Shown here piece after piece: positions 9,501-22,909 of a stretch of DNA of 64,000 bases; within the stretch, counting starts at the first letter, position 1; each line of letters begins with the position of its first letter. The stretch is from positions 20,554,308-20,618,307 of the forward strand of contig JALIGW010000014.1 of assembly GCA_023053685.1 (NCBI GenBank), in the 5' to 3' direction. The translations under genes and the position numbers were made by a program. The stretch comes from Diadophis punctatus similis (lineage: Eukaryota > Chordata > Lepidosauria > Squamata > Dipsadidae). The notes beneath the pieces are model-generated. The model saw nothing but the letters and a program-made list of their open reading frames with translations. It made no database searches and was not told the DNA's origin.

Positions 9501-10946
9501 CAGCAGCAGCTTGAGCCCAGGGCCCTGACATACCTGGTTACCAGGTACTCAGGCTGAGCTAGATGGAACCAAACTAGAGGGGCCAGAACAAGGAATCGCT
9601 TGAAGACAGTGAGTTCTCGTTCCCCGAGAGCGGCCTACCCCTCTGCTCCCGCCATACCTACCCCTCCCTGTTAAGACCATAATGCTTCCGGTGCTGACGT
9701 CACGCCGGTGCGAGCAAGCCGACCGAGCTCCGTCTGGCGCGCCCGGTATTTCTTGCTTTTGTGGCCGTTTGAGGCAAGGTCGGCTCTGGGAAAGAGCACC
9801 GATAGAGAGGGGCGACCTCGGAGCGTCTGGGGAAGAAGGCGATCTTCGTACAGAGCGAGAGGTACCCTCAGATCGAGCAAGAAAGTGATCGGCCATTCAA
9901 TGGCCGACCCAAAGACGTGGCTGTCAGCCTGACAAGGAGGAAGGCGGAAATAAAACAGCGAGAAGTATCGTGAAAACTTTATTTCGAAAATCAAGAAAGC
10001 TTCTTTATCGTGAGAAATAACCAAAAAGGGAAAAAAAAACCTAAAAGAGATCCGGAGAGGACTATATAGCGGCGAATTTATGACGAGAACGGAGAGAAAG
10101 TAAAGTAAGTGACGAGATGGAACAGAGGAAGTGTTGGAAGGATCGAGCAGCGGAGACAAGTGTGACTTTTGTTTTTCTCGGATGCGAGGGAGAGTTTGGA
10201 AAGGATCGGAAAGGAAAGTGATTGAGACAGAGACTGAGATTGATTGAAAGTCGGGAGACAATTAGAGGGCGAAAGACGGAGAAAGTGGCAAGAGGATCTC
10301 GAATAGTAAATAAATAAACAAAGAGACTCCATTTTGGAAATTCAGTGATATTAGAACAGAGAAGGACAAATAGCAAGAAGGCTGGACTTAACTTTATGAA
10401 AAGGTTGGACTTCAAAACCAAGAACCTCAATTTTTCTCTCTTTTCTTCTTTTGCTTTTTGCACTACAGATCTTCTCTTTTTTCCCCTTTATCTTCTCTTT
10501 TCTGTTTCCTCTTAATAAGCAAAGATATTCTAATATATACTACTATATAGAACTTCAATTAAGGATTAATTAGCTGATTGTGTCATATCTGTAAGGATAT
10601 ATATATATAATAATAGTTACAATTAAAATTATATTATAATCATATTATAACTGTATATTTATATTTAAATATTTGATTATATTCTTACAATAGATTTATA
10701 GATTTATACTGATATATATAGTTACTTATCTCCTTAAAAAAAAACTATTGATAAATTGATATAGAGTATTGATAAATAATATTAAATCAAAGACCTAAAT
10801 AACTGTTGAATACAAATACTACTGCAAACTGTGACTGTGATTATATCGAATATAGATTGCTTTTGTACTATATATTAATATTAACCCCTATAGACTCTAT
10901 AGAAAAATAGTTACTGAATATATTCAAGTGAACCTAAATGTCCACC

Positions 10947-12018
10947 ATGACGACAACTCTGACAAAAGGAGGTAAAAAAAACCTTGACTGCAACACCAAC
11001 GTCAGTAGGTCAAAAGCCACAGGAAAGCGGCACAAGTGCTGCAAGTACTGAAAAAACAGGCTCAAGTGCAGAGATGCAGGGCATACAAACCTCCATACAC
11101 TCTTTGCAAGAGATTATATTAAAGATGCAAGAGAATTTATCAAATAGACTGGATGGGGTGAAAAATGAAATGACGGAGGTAAAAAATAATATGACAAAAC
11201 TGGATGATAGAGTGAGTGTAATTCAAACAGCACTGGCAATTAGCCAAAAACAGATTCAAGAGGTGGTAGAGAGAACAGATAAAGTGGAGAAAAGACAAGA
11301 TAAAACGGACAATAAACTGGAAGAGATAAACAAAAATCTGGAGGACGCGATATCCCATTTAGAAATGGAGAAGTCCATGTTTTACTTAAGATTCCAAAAC
11401 ATTACAGAAACTAAAGACGAAAATTTATTGGAAATAATGGTCAACATATTAGGGAAAATATTAGACAGAAGCAGAGAAGATGTAATGAGTGAAATAGACG
11501 AAATTTATAGAATCAACACTAGCTATGCCAGAAAGCACAAACATCCAAGAGAAGTGCACGTTAGATTTTTAAGAAGAGCAATGAGAGATGGTATCCTCAA
11601 TGCAGTGAGAGATGATACCCTAACGTACATGGGAAAAGAAATCTTAATACTTAAACAAATACCGCGAAGAATAAGAGACAAAAGGAGAATTTATAATTTC
11701 TTATCAGCACAACTATTTAAGCATAAGATAATGTTCAGATGGCTTATCCCGGAGGGAATGTTAATTACGTGGAGGGATAGGAAATTCAAGATTGACAATG
11801 TGGAGAAGGCACAAGAATTTTACGATCAATTAGTAGAAGGAGAGGATAGTCAAAGCAACTCAGAAATGAGAACAACTAGAAGCCTGGAGGAGTTAGGAGC
11901 CAGTAACCAACGAGAGGAACGAGAAAGGAGAGGTAGTAATGGGACAATGAAACATGAAGGAACAAGAGCAAGGACAAGAGCGCAAACAGAGATGCTTTCG
12001 AAGGGAACTACTAAGTAA
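10947..12018 (+). pseudogene. L1 ORF1 protein
   Basis: RNA-binding ORF1p. An ATG in good Kozak context (ccaccATGa, 10,947) is one base out of frame with the long frame that opens at 10,984; the slip lies in the A8 run at about 10,974-10,981. The main frame encodes a low-complexity N-terminus, a coiled coil (about residues 60-125 of the 344-residue frame), an RRM-like domain with FYLRFQNI and EVHVRFL motifs, and a C-terminal domain with FRWLIPEGM. Length and order fit L1 ORF1p, which trimerises and coats L1 RNA. Confidence 0.85.
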
Positions 12019-12019
12019 T

Positions 12020-15000
12020 AGGGAAAAGGAACAAGAACTTAACTTATTATCAGTAAATATCAATGGATTAAATTCACCCACAAAGAGGAAACGTGTATTG
12101 CTTGATCTTAAGAAACAAAACAAAGATATAATATGTATGCAAGAGGTCCATATAAAGAAAGAAGCTGAAAAATTATTAAACTATCCAAAATTAGGGAAAT
12201 TATATTGTGCCCTACCACAGACAAAAAAAAAGAGGAATTGTAATATATATAAAAAACCACTTAAACTCAAAATTAATATATGCAGACGAGGAAGGCAGGA
12301 TTTTAATAGTGGAAATAGAAATAGGGAAAAAACGTATCCTGATTGTTGCGATATATGCACCAAATAAACAACAAAAAAAATTCTATTCAAAATTACATAA
12401 AATAATAGTGGATATAGAATGGGAAAATATCTACATTATAGGAGACTTCAATGCGATAGTAGATAATAAAATGGACTACAATGGTATAAACAAAAAAAAA
12501 TTAGAAGACAACTACCAAACACCTTTTTTAATATGATTAGCGAATTAGACCTAAAAGACATATGGAGGAAACTGAATCCAACCAAAAAGCAATACACGTT
12601 TTACTCGAACCCCCATCAATCGTGGTCGCGCATAGATATGATTTGGACAAATACTGAAATGATAATAGATATTGATTATACTGATATTCTACCCAACAAA
12701 TGGGCTGACCATCATCCAGTGGTGTTAAGATTGAAAGGACGGAGGAAAAAAGCATGTCGATGGACCCTTAACTCTAATATTTTATCTGAAAAAGAATATT
12801 GTCAAAAAATTGAAAAAGAACTAAAATTCTTTTTTAAAGAAAATATCAAAGAACAAACCTCAACCCAAAATACATGGGACACAATGAAAGCGTACTTTAG
12901 AGGCTTAACTATAGCATATATGATAAAGAAAAATAAGGGAAAAAAAGCTAAATTAGAGGATTTAAACTCTAAACTTAAGGAACAAGAAACTTTACTACAA
13001 AAAGACCCATCCAATCATAAGTACAAAGAAGCAAGAGACCTAATAAAACACAAAGTCAATTTGGAAACCCAGGAGGAGATAAGCCAAAATATTAAAAGAA
13101 TGAGGCAAAATTACTTCGAACATGCAAACAAACCTGGAAGATGGTTAGCCCATAAACTTAGGAAAGAAAGGACAAAAAGAATAATTCAACAACTTAAGGA
13201 CAACGAGGGAAAGCTCCACAACGGAACTGAAGAAAAAAAGAAGATAATTCAAGATTTCTATGCAGCTCTATACGGAAGGACAGAAATCCAACAAGAAAAC
13301 ATCCACGGATATCTGGACACAACAGACCAACCAATCTTGCCGGAGGAAAAAAGGGCAGTATTAAATAAAGAAATCACAATTGAGGAATTAAGAACGGCCA
13401 TTAAAAAACAAAAAAACAATAAAACACCTGGACCGGATGGGCTTCCTGCGGAGATATACAAAAAATTCCAAAATACCCTAGAAAATGAAATGTTAGAACT
13501 ATACAACGAAGCACTAAATCTAGCCAAAATACCAAAATCATGGGAAGAAACATACATAACTCTTATTCCAAAAGAAGAAACAGACAAGACAATGATAAAA
13601 AACTATAGACCAATCTCATTATTAAATTCGGATTACAAAATTTTTTCAACTATATTGGCAGAAAGATTAAAAATAATTCTAAACCAAATGATACATTCGG
13701 ATCAAAATGGCTTTCTCCCAAAAAGACAAATTCGGAACAATACAAGAATAATAATGAATGTGTTAGAATACTATGAAACCTATTCTAATCAACAATTGGC
13801 TCTAATATTTATTGATGCACAGAAAGCCTTTGACAATTTGGACTGGAAATTTTTTATTACACAACTAAAATATATGAAATTCGGCGATAAATTTATCCAA
13901 ACAATAGAAACCATATACTCCACACAAACTGCAAGGATCCTAATTAACGGTGATATGACTGACTCAATAGAAATTAAAAGAGGCGTAAGACAGGGTTGCC
14001 CTCTATCCCCTTTATTGTTCATATTTGCTTTAGAAACCCTGCTAAATCAAATTAGGAAAAACTCCAATATAGAAGGATTGAAAATTAGAAAGGAAGAATA
14101 CAAGATACAAGCATTCGCTGATGATATGGTTTTCATTCTGGAAAATCCCCAAAGCTCCGGACCCGAAATTTTGAAGGAAGTAGAAAAATTCGGAAAGGTG
14201 GCTGGCTTAAAAATCAATAAAGACAAAACAAAAATAATAACTAAAAACTGTTCACAGAAACAAGATAAGAAACTAGAGGAACTATTAGGAATTCAAACAA
14301 CCAAAAAAATAAAATATTTAGGAATTTGGATAACGGCTAAATGTACAACGATAAAGGAAGATAACTACATTAAATTACTACATAAAATTCAAAAAGATCT
14401 GGAACTATGGTCCAAATTACAAATCTCTTTAATTGGAAAAATAGCCACAATTAAAATGAATATTCTACCTAAATTGTTATATCTATTCCAAACTGCACCA
14501 ACAAAATTAGGAAATAAATTTTATACAGATTTAGACAAAATAATATTGAAATTTATCTGGTCAGGAAAAAAAGCAAGAATTAAAAAAAAATTATTACATG
14601 ATAAGAGAATAAGAGGTGGCTTTGGACTACCAGACTGGAAATCATACCATCAAGCAGCAACAATAACTTGGATAAAAGAATGGGTGACACTTACAAATAA
14701 AAGAATTCTGACAATCGAAGGACATGACCTACAAATTGGCTGGCACAACTTTATTTGGGAGGGAAAACATCATATACACAAATATTTCCAAAGACACCAC
14801 ATCAGAGGAACTCTACTGGAAGATTGGTTGGAAATTAAACACAAACACTACATCCAAATGCCCAAATGGATATCTCCTATGGAAGCCCTAATATACCCCA
14901 ATTTGCTAGACCTGAATAAGAAAATTACTTATAACGAACTACTAGATGAACATAATAACTTAAAAACAAGAGATGAATTGGCACTACAAGGAAAAAAGAT

Positions 15001-15757
15001 TGATTGGTGGCCATATCTACAAATTCAGAAAAAGTATAAAAAAGATATATTACAATTTGGTTTTCAGGAAAAAAATCAAGAATTAGATAAAATTCTATTA
15101 GGCCCGGAGGACAAAATAATATCAAAACTGTATAATTGTATTATCAAGGTAAAATTGGAAGAAGAAATAGTAAAAGAGGTAATGATAACATGGGCACAAA
15201 ATTTTGGCTACAATATTGAATTAGATCTATGGGATCAAATATGGAACCAAAACTATAAAATGACAATGGCCGCATCTTACAAAGAAAATATGTACAAAAT
15301 GTTCTACAGATGGCACCTACCCCCGGCAAGATTGGCAAAAATGTTTCCACATTTGTCACCGAAATGTTGGAAGTGTAAACAGGAGTATGGAACTTACTAT
15401 CACATGTGGTGGACATGTTCAGAAACCAAAAAATACTGGAAAAAAATACAGAAATGGATTGAAGAGATAACAAAACAAAAGATAGATCTTAAACCGGAAA
15501 CTTTCTTATTAGGCATAACGAAAACAAAAATAGATAAACCAACTCACTATCTCATACTCCACATAATCACAGCAGCCAGAATATTATACGCACAACACTG
15601 GAAAACTGATACAATACCCACTAACACAATGTTAATAACTAAGATCTTGGACTGCGCAGAAATGTCTAGATTAACAATGAAAATACAAGATAAAGAAGAC
15701 TCAGAATACTACAAAATTTGGGATAATTGGTATAAATGGATGGAAAATAAACAATAA
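12020..15757 (+). pseudogene. L1 ORF2 protein (EN-RT-CCHC), two frameshifts
   Basis: Endonuclease with LLSVNINGLNS, CMQEVH, IIGDFNA and DHHPVVL motifs, then RT with KTPGPDGLPAEIYKKF, IDAQKAFDNLDW, RGVRQGCPLSPLLF and catalytic FADD (about 14,114-14,125), then a C-terminal cysteine motif C-X2-C-X8-H-X4-C near 15,364-15,417. The frame goes 2 to 0 to 2: one shift at the A9 run 12,223-12,231 and one between the A9 run at 12,492 and the T6 run at 12,524-12,529. From 12,533 to 15,757 it is open for 1,074 codons. Either recent inactivation or homopolymer sequencing error would explain this. Confidence 0.9.
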
Positions 15758-16186
15758 AATAAATAAATCAATTACTTTAAGGGCGACAATAATCCAATTG
15801 AGAAAGACTGATGATAAGCTAGGGATAAAACAAACCAAATATTGAAATGACACGATACGCAAACGCTGTAATAAATTTATACAATTTATTTTTTTTCCCA
15901 CTTTTCTTTACTGTATTTATATGTATGTATATATATATTTTATATGTGTGTATGTGTGTGTGTGTTAATATATAGTTTTTTCTTTCTGTATTCATATATT
16001 TAGAATACTATTAAGTATGAAAATATATAGTAACAAACAAGATGGATTTATGTACAGATACCTATATATTTGTATGTTTTTTTTTGCTTTTTTCTTTTTG
16101 CTTCTGTATTATGTCTTTTCGTATTTTTGTACATTTTAAAACAACTCAATAAAACTATTTTTTTTTTAAAAAAAGACCATAATGCT

Positions 16187-17654
16187 CCCACTCCCCATCC
16201 CACCAGAGATCCCCTCCCCTGCCCCACTGGTCCCCCTCTCTCCCGACAGGCCATGCATTCCATTCACATCAAGCCGGGGGTCGGACTCAAACCCCCCTCC
16301 GCTTCTGTTTCCACACTCAGCAGAGGGGGGCAGAATCCTAGTCCCTGACTCACTCATTCCCTCAAAAAATCTTAACCATCCATCTTAAACATATATACCA
16401 ACAATCACCCCCAGGGTAAAATCTTTGAAATAACGAAAGTTAGTGCAGGGAGATCATAGAGAGACAGCCTGGTTAATAGTCCTCGACCAGGTCCAGTTGT
16501 TTGCACACTTAATGGTCGTATATGTAATGGCTAAGCGGAAAAAGTCTCTGCTCAGAAAAGTCTTTGTAGTGGGAGTAATGGTCATAAAATTACAATTTCC
16601 CCTACTAGTCTCTGCAAGATTGTGAAAATAGCGTCCGAGATATTGGCTTTCCTGCTTTATATCTTCCCAGTTCTCCTTCACCGTGGATCTCAAGTCAGTG
16701 GGGGAAGTAGTATTCAATATACTTAGAACAGCAGAAAGGAGTGCGTGGGAGGGGGGCAACAATCAACCAAATCCCCTCCGCGAAGATTAATCCTGGATTA
16801 AAAATGTGCCACCGGCGGCTCCCCACATAGAAGCTACTGCCACCACCGCCACCATAACAGTCCAAGAATGAGGAACTGCTGCAACCCAACTTGTTGGATA
16901 CACTCGGCCAACCAGCTGGAGCATTGTCTGCAACATCCGGGAGGATCGCCAAAGCCGACAATGCTGGCCGGGCGAATCAGCCCCTCCCCTTGGCAGACAG
17001 TCAGACCGGTGATCTCTATTCCACGTCATATCCAGCCTTTAGGGTGTCCTTTAGCTTTAAATCTTCTTATTGTACAACTCCTCTTTCAGTCCTCTTACTG
17101 TTCTCATCCAGTCTCAGCTCATCCAAGCAAGACTCCTGACCAGAGTCACGTTCTCTGCTCAACAAACAGTCATGTCGGGAGGTGCTTCCATATGCCACAC
17201 TCGATCTCGGGCGATTATAGATAATATCCTCTTGCGATCGTAAGCGCCTGCAGAAGCTGTCCTCTGGGGAAAAAACTCCTGCTCCCCGCCTCTGCTGCTT
17301 CTGTTTGTTTGTTTATTTTTATTGTTTTTCCTCTCGTTATTCCTCTCGTTGTTAAATTGAGCCATCCCAGCCTCAACACCTCCACCTCGGCGCCGCCATC
17401 TTAATGAGGCAGCGTCCTTTCACCTCCCGATCCAAAAGCTGACACACCACCAATTTCGCAATGAGCGAAGTCGCCACATTGCTCACTGGGGTCTCTGATG
17501 TTTCGCCTACTTCCCCAGTGATGATAATTCTGGGAAGGAAGCCCCAGGGTTCGGGAAAAGTGGTGAGGTTGGGTTAAGGGGGAGCAGAGCTTGGCTCTGT
17601 CTTACCGCTCATGGCTCCACCCCGGAAGTCAATACGTAACAAAATATACCATTT
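16187..17654 (-). mobile_element. L2-clade LINE, 5' segment
   Basis: Continuation of the minus-strand L2 upstream of ORF2. It is GC-rich and has no frame I can identify as ORF1. Near its outer end, at about 17,390-17,402, the minus strand reads AAGATGGCGGCGCCG, a YY1-like motif that is common in LINE 5' UTRs. At the outer edge the split LINE resumes. The ctatttaa at about 756-763 and ccatttaa at about 17,648-17,655 may be the eroded target duplication. Confidence 0.72.
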
Positions 17655-17748
17655 AACACCACCGACAATGCTGATACCCTTCAAAAAGACCTTGACCATG
17701 TATCAGAATGGTCAAACAACTGGCAACTTCAAATCTCAACCAACAAGG
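17655..17748 (+). mobile_element. CR1/L3-like LINE, second segment
   Basis: Short stretch resuming the RT frame of the first LINE just after FADD, with translated motifs NTTDNADTLQKDLDHV and EWSNNWQLQIS. It ends at a 14-16-bp target duplication (aaatctcaaccaacaa) that recurs at about 25,196-25,211, where the LINE continues. Confidence 0.85.
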
Positions 17749-18762
17749 AATGGATGAATGGGCGTGGCCAATGCCGCAGCGCTACGGAGTTCCCCGCACT
17801 CCGCTGGGGAACCCCGATATCTGACTGCCAGGAGAACCACCTTGTATGGGTGGAGAAGAAGAGAGGCACCTGCTGGTAAGCTGGGGGGGGGTGGCAAACC
17901 CCCCAGGAAGCCGGCTTAGTCCTCTCGGCCTGCAGCGAACAGAAGACGATGTTAAGTGTCGTCCCAGCTGCGGTGGCCACAAACGGCAGGATTAAAGCTG
18001 AAAGATTGGAGTCAACTGGGAAGAGAAATTCAAAGCTATGTGCTGGAGAGTGTGAAGGGAACAGAAGCTGGTGAGTGATATCACTGAAACAAAACTTTAA
18101 AAGAATTATTTTAATATTTAAAGGGGAACAAAAGGAATGGAAATTAAGAAGCGGCTACTTAGCAAGTAGAGACTATGGAGTAAAAAATTTAAATGGAATT
18201 TTAACTAAAGCCCAATGACTGAGGATTTGGAACTTTGTTTTAAAGGACTTGGTGGAGGTGTGAGAAACTGAAAAGATAAATTTGGAGGAGAATATTTTGG
18301 AAAGTGAAATTGATTTAAAAAATGGAAGAATCAGAATAGAAAGGCAGAGCTGGGAGATTGGAACAGAGACCGCCATCTGTTGGTTGGAGGAATTACTGCA
18401 ATGGTGGAATATTACCATGAATATTTAGACAGCTGCTGACCTTGAACAGGGAAACACTTTTGAAAATTTAAAACAGTGAGCAGCTTGTTTTTGAATGAAA
18501 GATAGCATTTGGATTGACTTGGATAAGAATTAGTTGGATTGAACTTTAACAATAAAAGAACAGAAGGACTTGGATTTTCAATGACTAAAATGGAAATTTA
18601 AAGGTTGCAACTGGTGAGATTTTACACAAATAGAAGATAATTAAAAGACTGTGGAGATACATTCTTGTTAGCAGCTGGATGGACTGTAAAAATTGATGAC
18701 TTGTGATTCTGAGATATGAAGGCAAGTGATTATTAAGGACTGGTGGCACTCCTGAAAGACTT

Positions 18763-19419
18763 TTGTACTTTGGTGGAGGCAGATTTCTGTTAACAACTGG
18801 AGCTTGTTTAACTCTTGGATTTGAGAATTGTGACTTTGAAGACATGGAGGAAACTGATTATGAAGAATTGGCTGAATTTTTTAAAGACCTGTTTAAAGAT
18901 TTGAAAAGATGTCTTGGAATTGGAGTAACTGAAAAAGGGAAGAATGAAGCACAAGAGGGGAAAAAAATGGAGATGAAAACAGAAGAGGAAAAGATGATGG
19001 ATGAAAACATTGAGTCATGTAACGATGAAAAGGAAAAGAACACTGAAAAGGAAATACAGATTAATGACTATGTTGATGAATATACTGAAATTGTTTATGA
19101 TTACACTGGCATGCATAGTGATAAAAGAAAAAAGATATTAAAAATGAATGGGTTGATGATTATATTGAGATTGACAATGATCACTTTGGGACGCATAATG
19201 ATAAAAAAAAGAATAAAAAGGGGAAGTAGGGAGAAAAGATTAAGAGGAATCAAAATGAGACATACACAAATAATACATCTAAGAAGGAGAAAAAGAGTTT
19301 TGGCAAAGAGAAGTTGGTATAAAAGTAAAAGAAAGAAAGAGAAGAAGCTAAGGAAATGGGGATGGAGAAAATACATTTATAAAAAGGAAACAGTTGAGAA
19401 ACTAAAAGAAAATGGATGA
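18763..19419 (+). pseudogene. Lysine/glutamate-rich ORF of the retroposon
   Basis: 218 codons. The first third contains an acidic run (EETDYEELAEFFKDLFKDL), the middle is Lys/Glu-rich, and the last third is strongly basic. The position corresponds to an L1 ORF1, but I do not see an ORF1p RRM fold. The abrupt acidic-to-basic switch near 19,130-19,200 could be a frameshift. A better start may be the in-frame ATG at 18,844. Function not assigned. Confidence 0.4.
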
Positions 19420-20149
19420 TGGGTGCTGGAATGTTACAGAAAAGTCTTTTCCTTTCGTTATAATTATTATTTTAGGTTTAATTGTGATAAGAATGTTAAT
19501 TGTTTAGAATTTGACATATATAATCAATATAACTATTTTGTTAAGAGTTTCTTATCCCCTTTGTATAGGTTAATATTGTATATTAGATGGATGAATAGAT
19601 TGGTGTTAGATTAATTTTTGATTTAATATAATTAAATATCTATATTGATGCAGAAAACAACAAATTAGAGAGAATGGAAGTAGACCAAATGATAAAAAAC
19701 AAAAAAGGTATATTATGATTGTTTATTTTCTTTATGTATGAGAGCTATTTAAATGTAAAATTTGAAAAATCTATTACGTTAAGATCTCAACAATTAATTG
19801 ATCTGAAACAACTTAGAAAGAATCCTGATGATTAATACAAGGAGGTGAAATGAATAATTAACATGAGTATGAGATTTTAAGATAAATTATATAATTGAAG
19901 TGTTGATTTTTATGGGGCATTTAGTTATGATAAAATAGAGGACAAGAAAAACAAATGATGAGTAAAGAGATTAAGGAAGGGGAGGAAGCAATACGGCTTA
20001 AAATTAAGAGACAGGAGAAATAATAATTATCTTGGGAAGTTAAGCTAACAGCGGTTAATTTGGAGTGAAAATTTGGAATTAATTGATGGAGATCCCAGAA
20101 GACAAAATTAGATTTTTTTTTGGAGGTAGCATTACTTTGGCAACATATA

Positions 20150-21163
20150 CTCAGGGAGGCAGTGGATGTAATGTGCCGATGCCTGGACGACGTTAAGATC
20201 TGGATGGGGAGGAACAGGCTCAGACTAAACCCCGATAAGACTGAGTGGCTGTGGATATTGCCTCCTAAGGTTCATGACAACTACCCCTCCTTGGTCTTTG
20301 AGGGTGCGAAACTGACCCCCTCAGACCAGGTCCGCAACTTGGGGGTCCTCCTAGATCCACAGCTAAAATTGGACCACCATCTTTCTGCTGTGGCTAGGGG
20401 GGCCTTTGCACAGGTTCGCCTGGTGCACCAGTTGCGGCCATATTTGGAGAAGGAGGCGCTACTCACGGTCACTCATGCCCTTGTCACCTCGCGGTTGGAC
20501 TACTGCAATGCGCTCTACATGGGGCTACCCTTGAAGAGTATCCGGAGACTTCAGCTGGTGCAAAATGCGGCTGCGCGTGCTGCGGTGGGTGTGCCAAGGT
20601 ACACCTACGTGACACCGATACTCCGCCAGCTGCATTGGCTGCCCATCGGTCTCCAGGTCCAATTCAAGGTGTTGATCACCATCTTTAAAGCCCTTCATGG
20701 CTTAGGACCAGGATATCTTCGGGACCGCATTCTGCCTCATACTTCCCTCCGACCGGTTAGGGCCCACAGAGTTGGCCTCCTCCAGGTCCCGTCGGCCAAA
20801 CAATGTCGGCTGGCGGGCCCCAGGGGGAGAGCCTTCTCTGTGGCTGGCCCCGTGCTCTGGAACCAACTACCCCCAGAGACCCGGACTATCCCCACTCTGC
20901 TGGCTTTCCGTAAAGCCATTAAGACATGGCTTTTCCTGCAGGTGGGGGGGACAACTTAATTCCACCTGAGCCTACCCCCCAAGTATGTATGTGTCGAATG
21001 GATGTTGCTGTATTAAATAATTGTTTTAAATTTTTGTACTTGTTTTTAAATTTTATGTAATTTCTTTGTTTATTCTTGTATTTCTCCTTGTTGTAAGCCG
21101 CCCCGAGTCCCTCGGGAGTTGGGCGGCATATAAGAATAACAAAATAAAAAAATAAATAAATAT
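20150..21163 (+). mobile_element. L2-clade LINE, 5'-truncated 3' end
   Basis: Starts just after the YADD region of RT and runs through the C-terminal domain (20,156-20,959 is open, with KLNPDKTEWLW-like, DYCNALYMGLP and WNQLPPETRTIP motifs), then a 3' UTR with gccgccccgagtccc...gggcggcat at 21,095-21,130 and an (AATAAA)n tail. It is the same family as the L2 split at 764-17,654. 5' truncation is typical of LINE copies. Confidence 0.9.
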
Positions 21164-21723
21164 ACCTAGAATAAGGTGACCAGACATCCCGATTTTGGCG
21201 GGACAGCCACGCTTTTTAATGATTTGTCCCGCGTCCCGCTGCGCTTCTAAAAAGTCCCGATTTTTTGAAAGAATGCACAACTAGGACATTCTTTCAAAAA
21301 ATCAGCCTGAAAGGGGGGCGTGCAAGACTGGGGGGAGTTAAAAAAACCCACAACTGCAGCGCAGACGTTTAGTCCAAGGTCCCTCCCAGCTCTATTCTGA
21401 TTGAAGTCGTCAGCCGCTGCGTCTCACCTTGCTCCTCCTCAAGGAAGCTGCAGCTCTTTTAGGGTGCTGGCAGGAAGCCTGCCTCCCAGAAGATGCAGGA
21501 GCACCTTCGGTTTTGTCTTGTTCCTTCTGAATGGCCCAGGGACGTGAACGCTAGTCAGAGGATTCATTATCTCTCCCTCTTTTTCTGTTATTTTGCCGTC
21601 AGCCTCTGCAACTCCGGTAATTAACTGAATACACATTTCTGCCCTTTCAGCCAGTTTAGCTCTGCCTATAACCTCGCAGTTGCACCTTTCCTTCCTGCTC
21701 CCAACCCCGAGCAGAACAATTTC

Positions 21724-21727
<4 letters not shown>

Positions 21728-21761
<34 letters not shown>
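21728..21761. repeat. (TG)n microsatellite
   Basis: About 17 TG units inside the 3.6-kb hAT-like element. Confidence 0.95.
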
Positions 21762-21763
<2 letters not shown>

Positions 21764-22775
21764 TGTGTTAATATTTCTCGTTCCTTCAAATGAGCTCGTT
21801 TTTGACTCAAATGACTGGAAGACGCAACAGAGAGCCCTGCAACGGCTTGGGGCAGGGTGGAGGGAAGAAAAAAGTGTGTTGCATGAAGGCTTTCTTCACC
21901 CCACCTTCAAATTTTTGTAGTCAATTACCCAAGCAAAGTTTTCATGAGTGTGATTTTCAAGGCTTTTTTATTTGAAACAATGAATCGGTCAAAGGAAAAT
22001 ACCAAGAGAGTGCCCTTTTAAAAGTATGCTGTAAAAATAAAAGGACTGTAAACACATTTGCAAATGCTAAAGAAATAGCACATTGAAGTCATCCTCACTT
22101 CAGACGATGAGTTCATTTCTGTCTTCTCTATCTACTTCCTTCAATCTTGCCAAGCAGGGTAGCTATTTTTTCTAGTACACACAGTTTTGTCACATGTCCA
22201 AAATAGGAACTTTTGCAGCTAATAATTACAGAACCAGGATTGGTTCTTTAATTCTTCTTGCAGCACATGTTGCTTTCTCTATTGGTTACATTATATTTTT
22301 GATCTTGTGCCCTTTGCCTTTTCTGAAACGCTCCTGTTAGGTTGAAAATTTAAAGGTTTTGTTCATTCTTCTAAAAAAAATCAGCATAGTCTATAAAAAC
22401 AGTTTTCATTGTTTTTATATCAAATAATTTATTGTAATACTGTTAATTTGGGATGATTCTGATTTCACTGAGATAAACTGGGACAATGTATGGTTTTGCT
22501 TTGCTTTGCATATAAGAGAAGTAGGATTACTCATTGATATAAATGTTTATACAGGCTAGACGTATTTTGTTTAATAAATTAATTTGATAGGTGCAAATAG
22601 GTGCCAATTGAAAAAATAATCAAACTTAATAGATTGAAATTAATATTTAATATTTCTGATTTTGAATATTTTTAAAGTTTGCATCAATCAAACTTGGCTA
22701 ATATTGCACAATCACAGAATAATTGTTTGCAGGTAAAAGGGACTTAATGTTTTCTAACCATCCAATATTGTATAT

Positions 22776-22909
22776 CATGGGTGTCAAACTCGCGGCCTCA
22801 CATTGCCATCACATGACATTTCATGATGTTTTTCCCATTAACGGAGCTGGGGTGGGCATGGCTTGCATGTGACACATCCAGCCCACGGGCCACCAGTTTG
22901 ACACCTCTG
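22776..22909. mobile_element. hAT MITE, 134 bp
   Basis: Ends catGGGTGTCAAACTCG and CAGTTTGACACCTCTG are imperfect inverted repeats. The heptamer tgtatat abuts both ends, one base short of a full 8-bp hAT duplication. Non-coding. Confidence 0.75.

Larger units (their letters stand above)
6915..9686 (-). mobile_element. L2-clade LINE, central segment (EN and RT)
   Basis: Middle of the minus-strand L2 element, between the chromovirus (left) and the L1 (right). It encodes, from right to left, endonuclease, reverse transcriptase and the start of the C-terminal domain. The left edge carries ggacc, the chromovirus target duplication, and the right edge carries the 14-bp L1 target duplication at 9,673-9,686. 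The rest of the 5' end continues at 16,187. Confidence 0.9.
9687..16172 (+). mobile_element. L1 LINE, near full length
   Basis: 6.5-kb L1 element on the + strand, flanked by the 14-bp target duplication AAGACCATAATGCT at 9,673-9,686 and 16,173-16,186. It has a 5' UTR of about 1.26 kb (GC-rich then very AT-rich), ORF1, ORF2, and a 3' UTR of about 0.4 kb with a TG-rich microsatellite and AATAAA at 16,148-16,153 before an A-rich end. It inserted in the L2 5' region. Only small homopolymer frameshifts break the reading frames. Confidence 0.93.
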
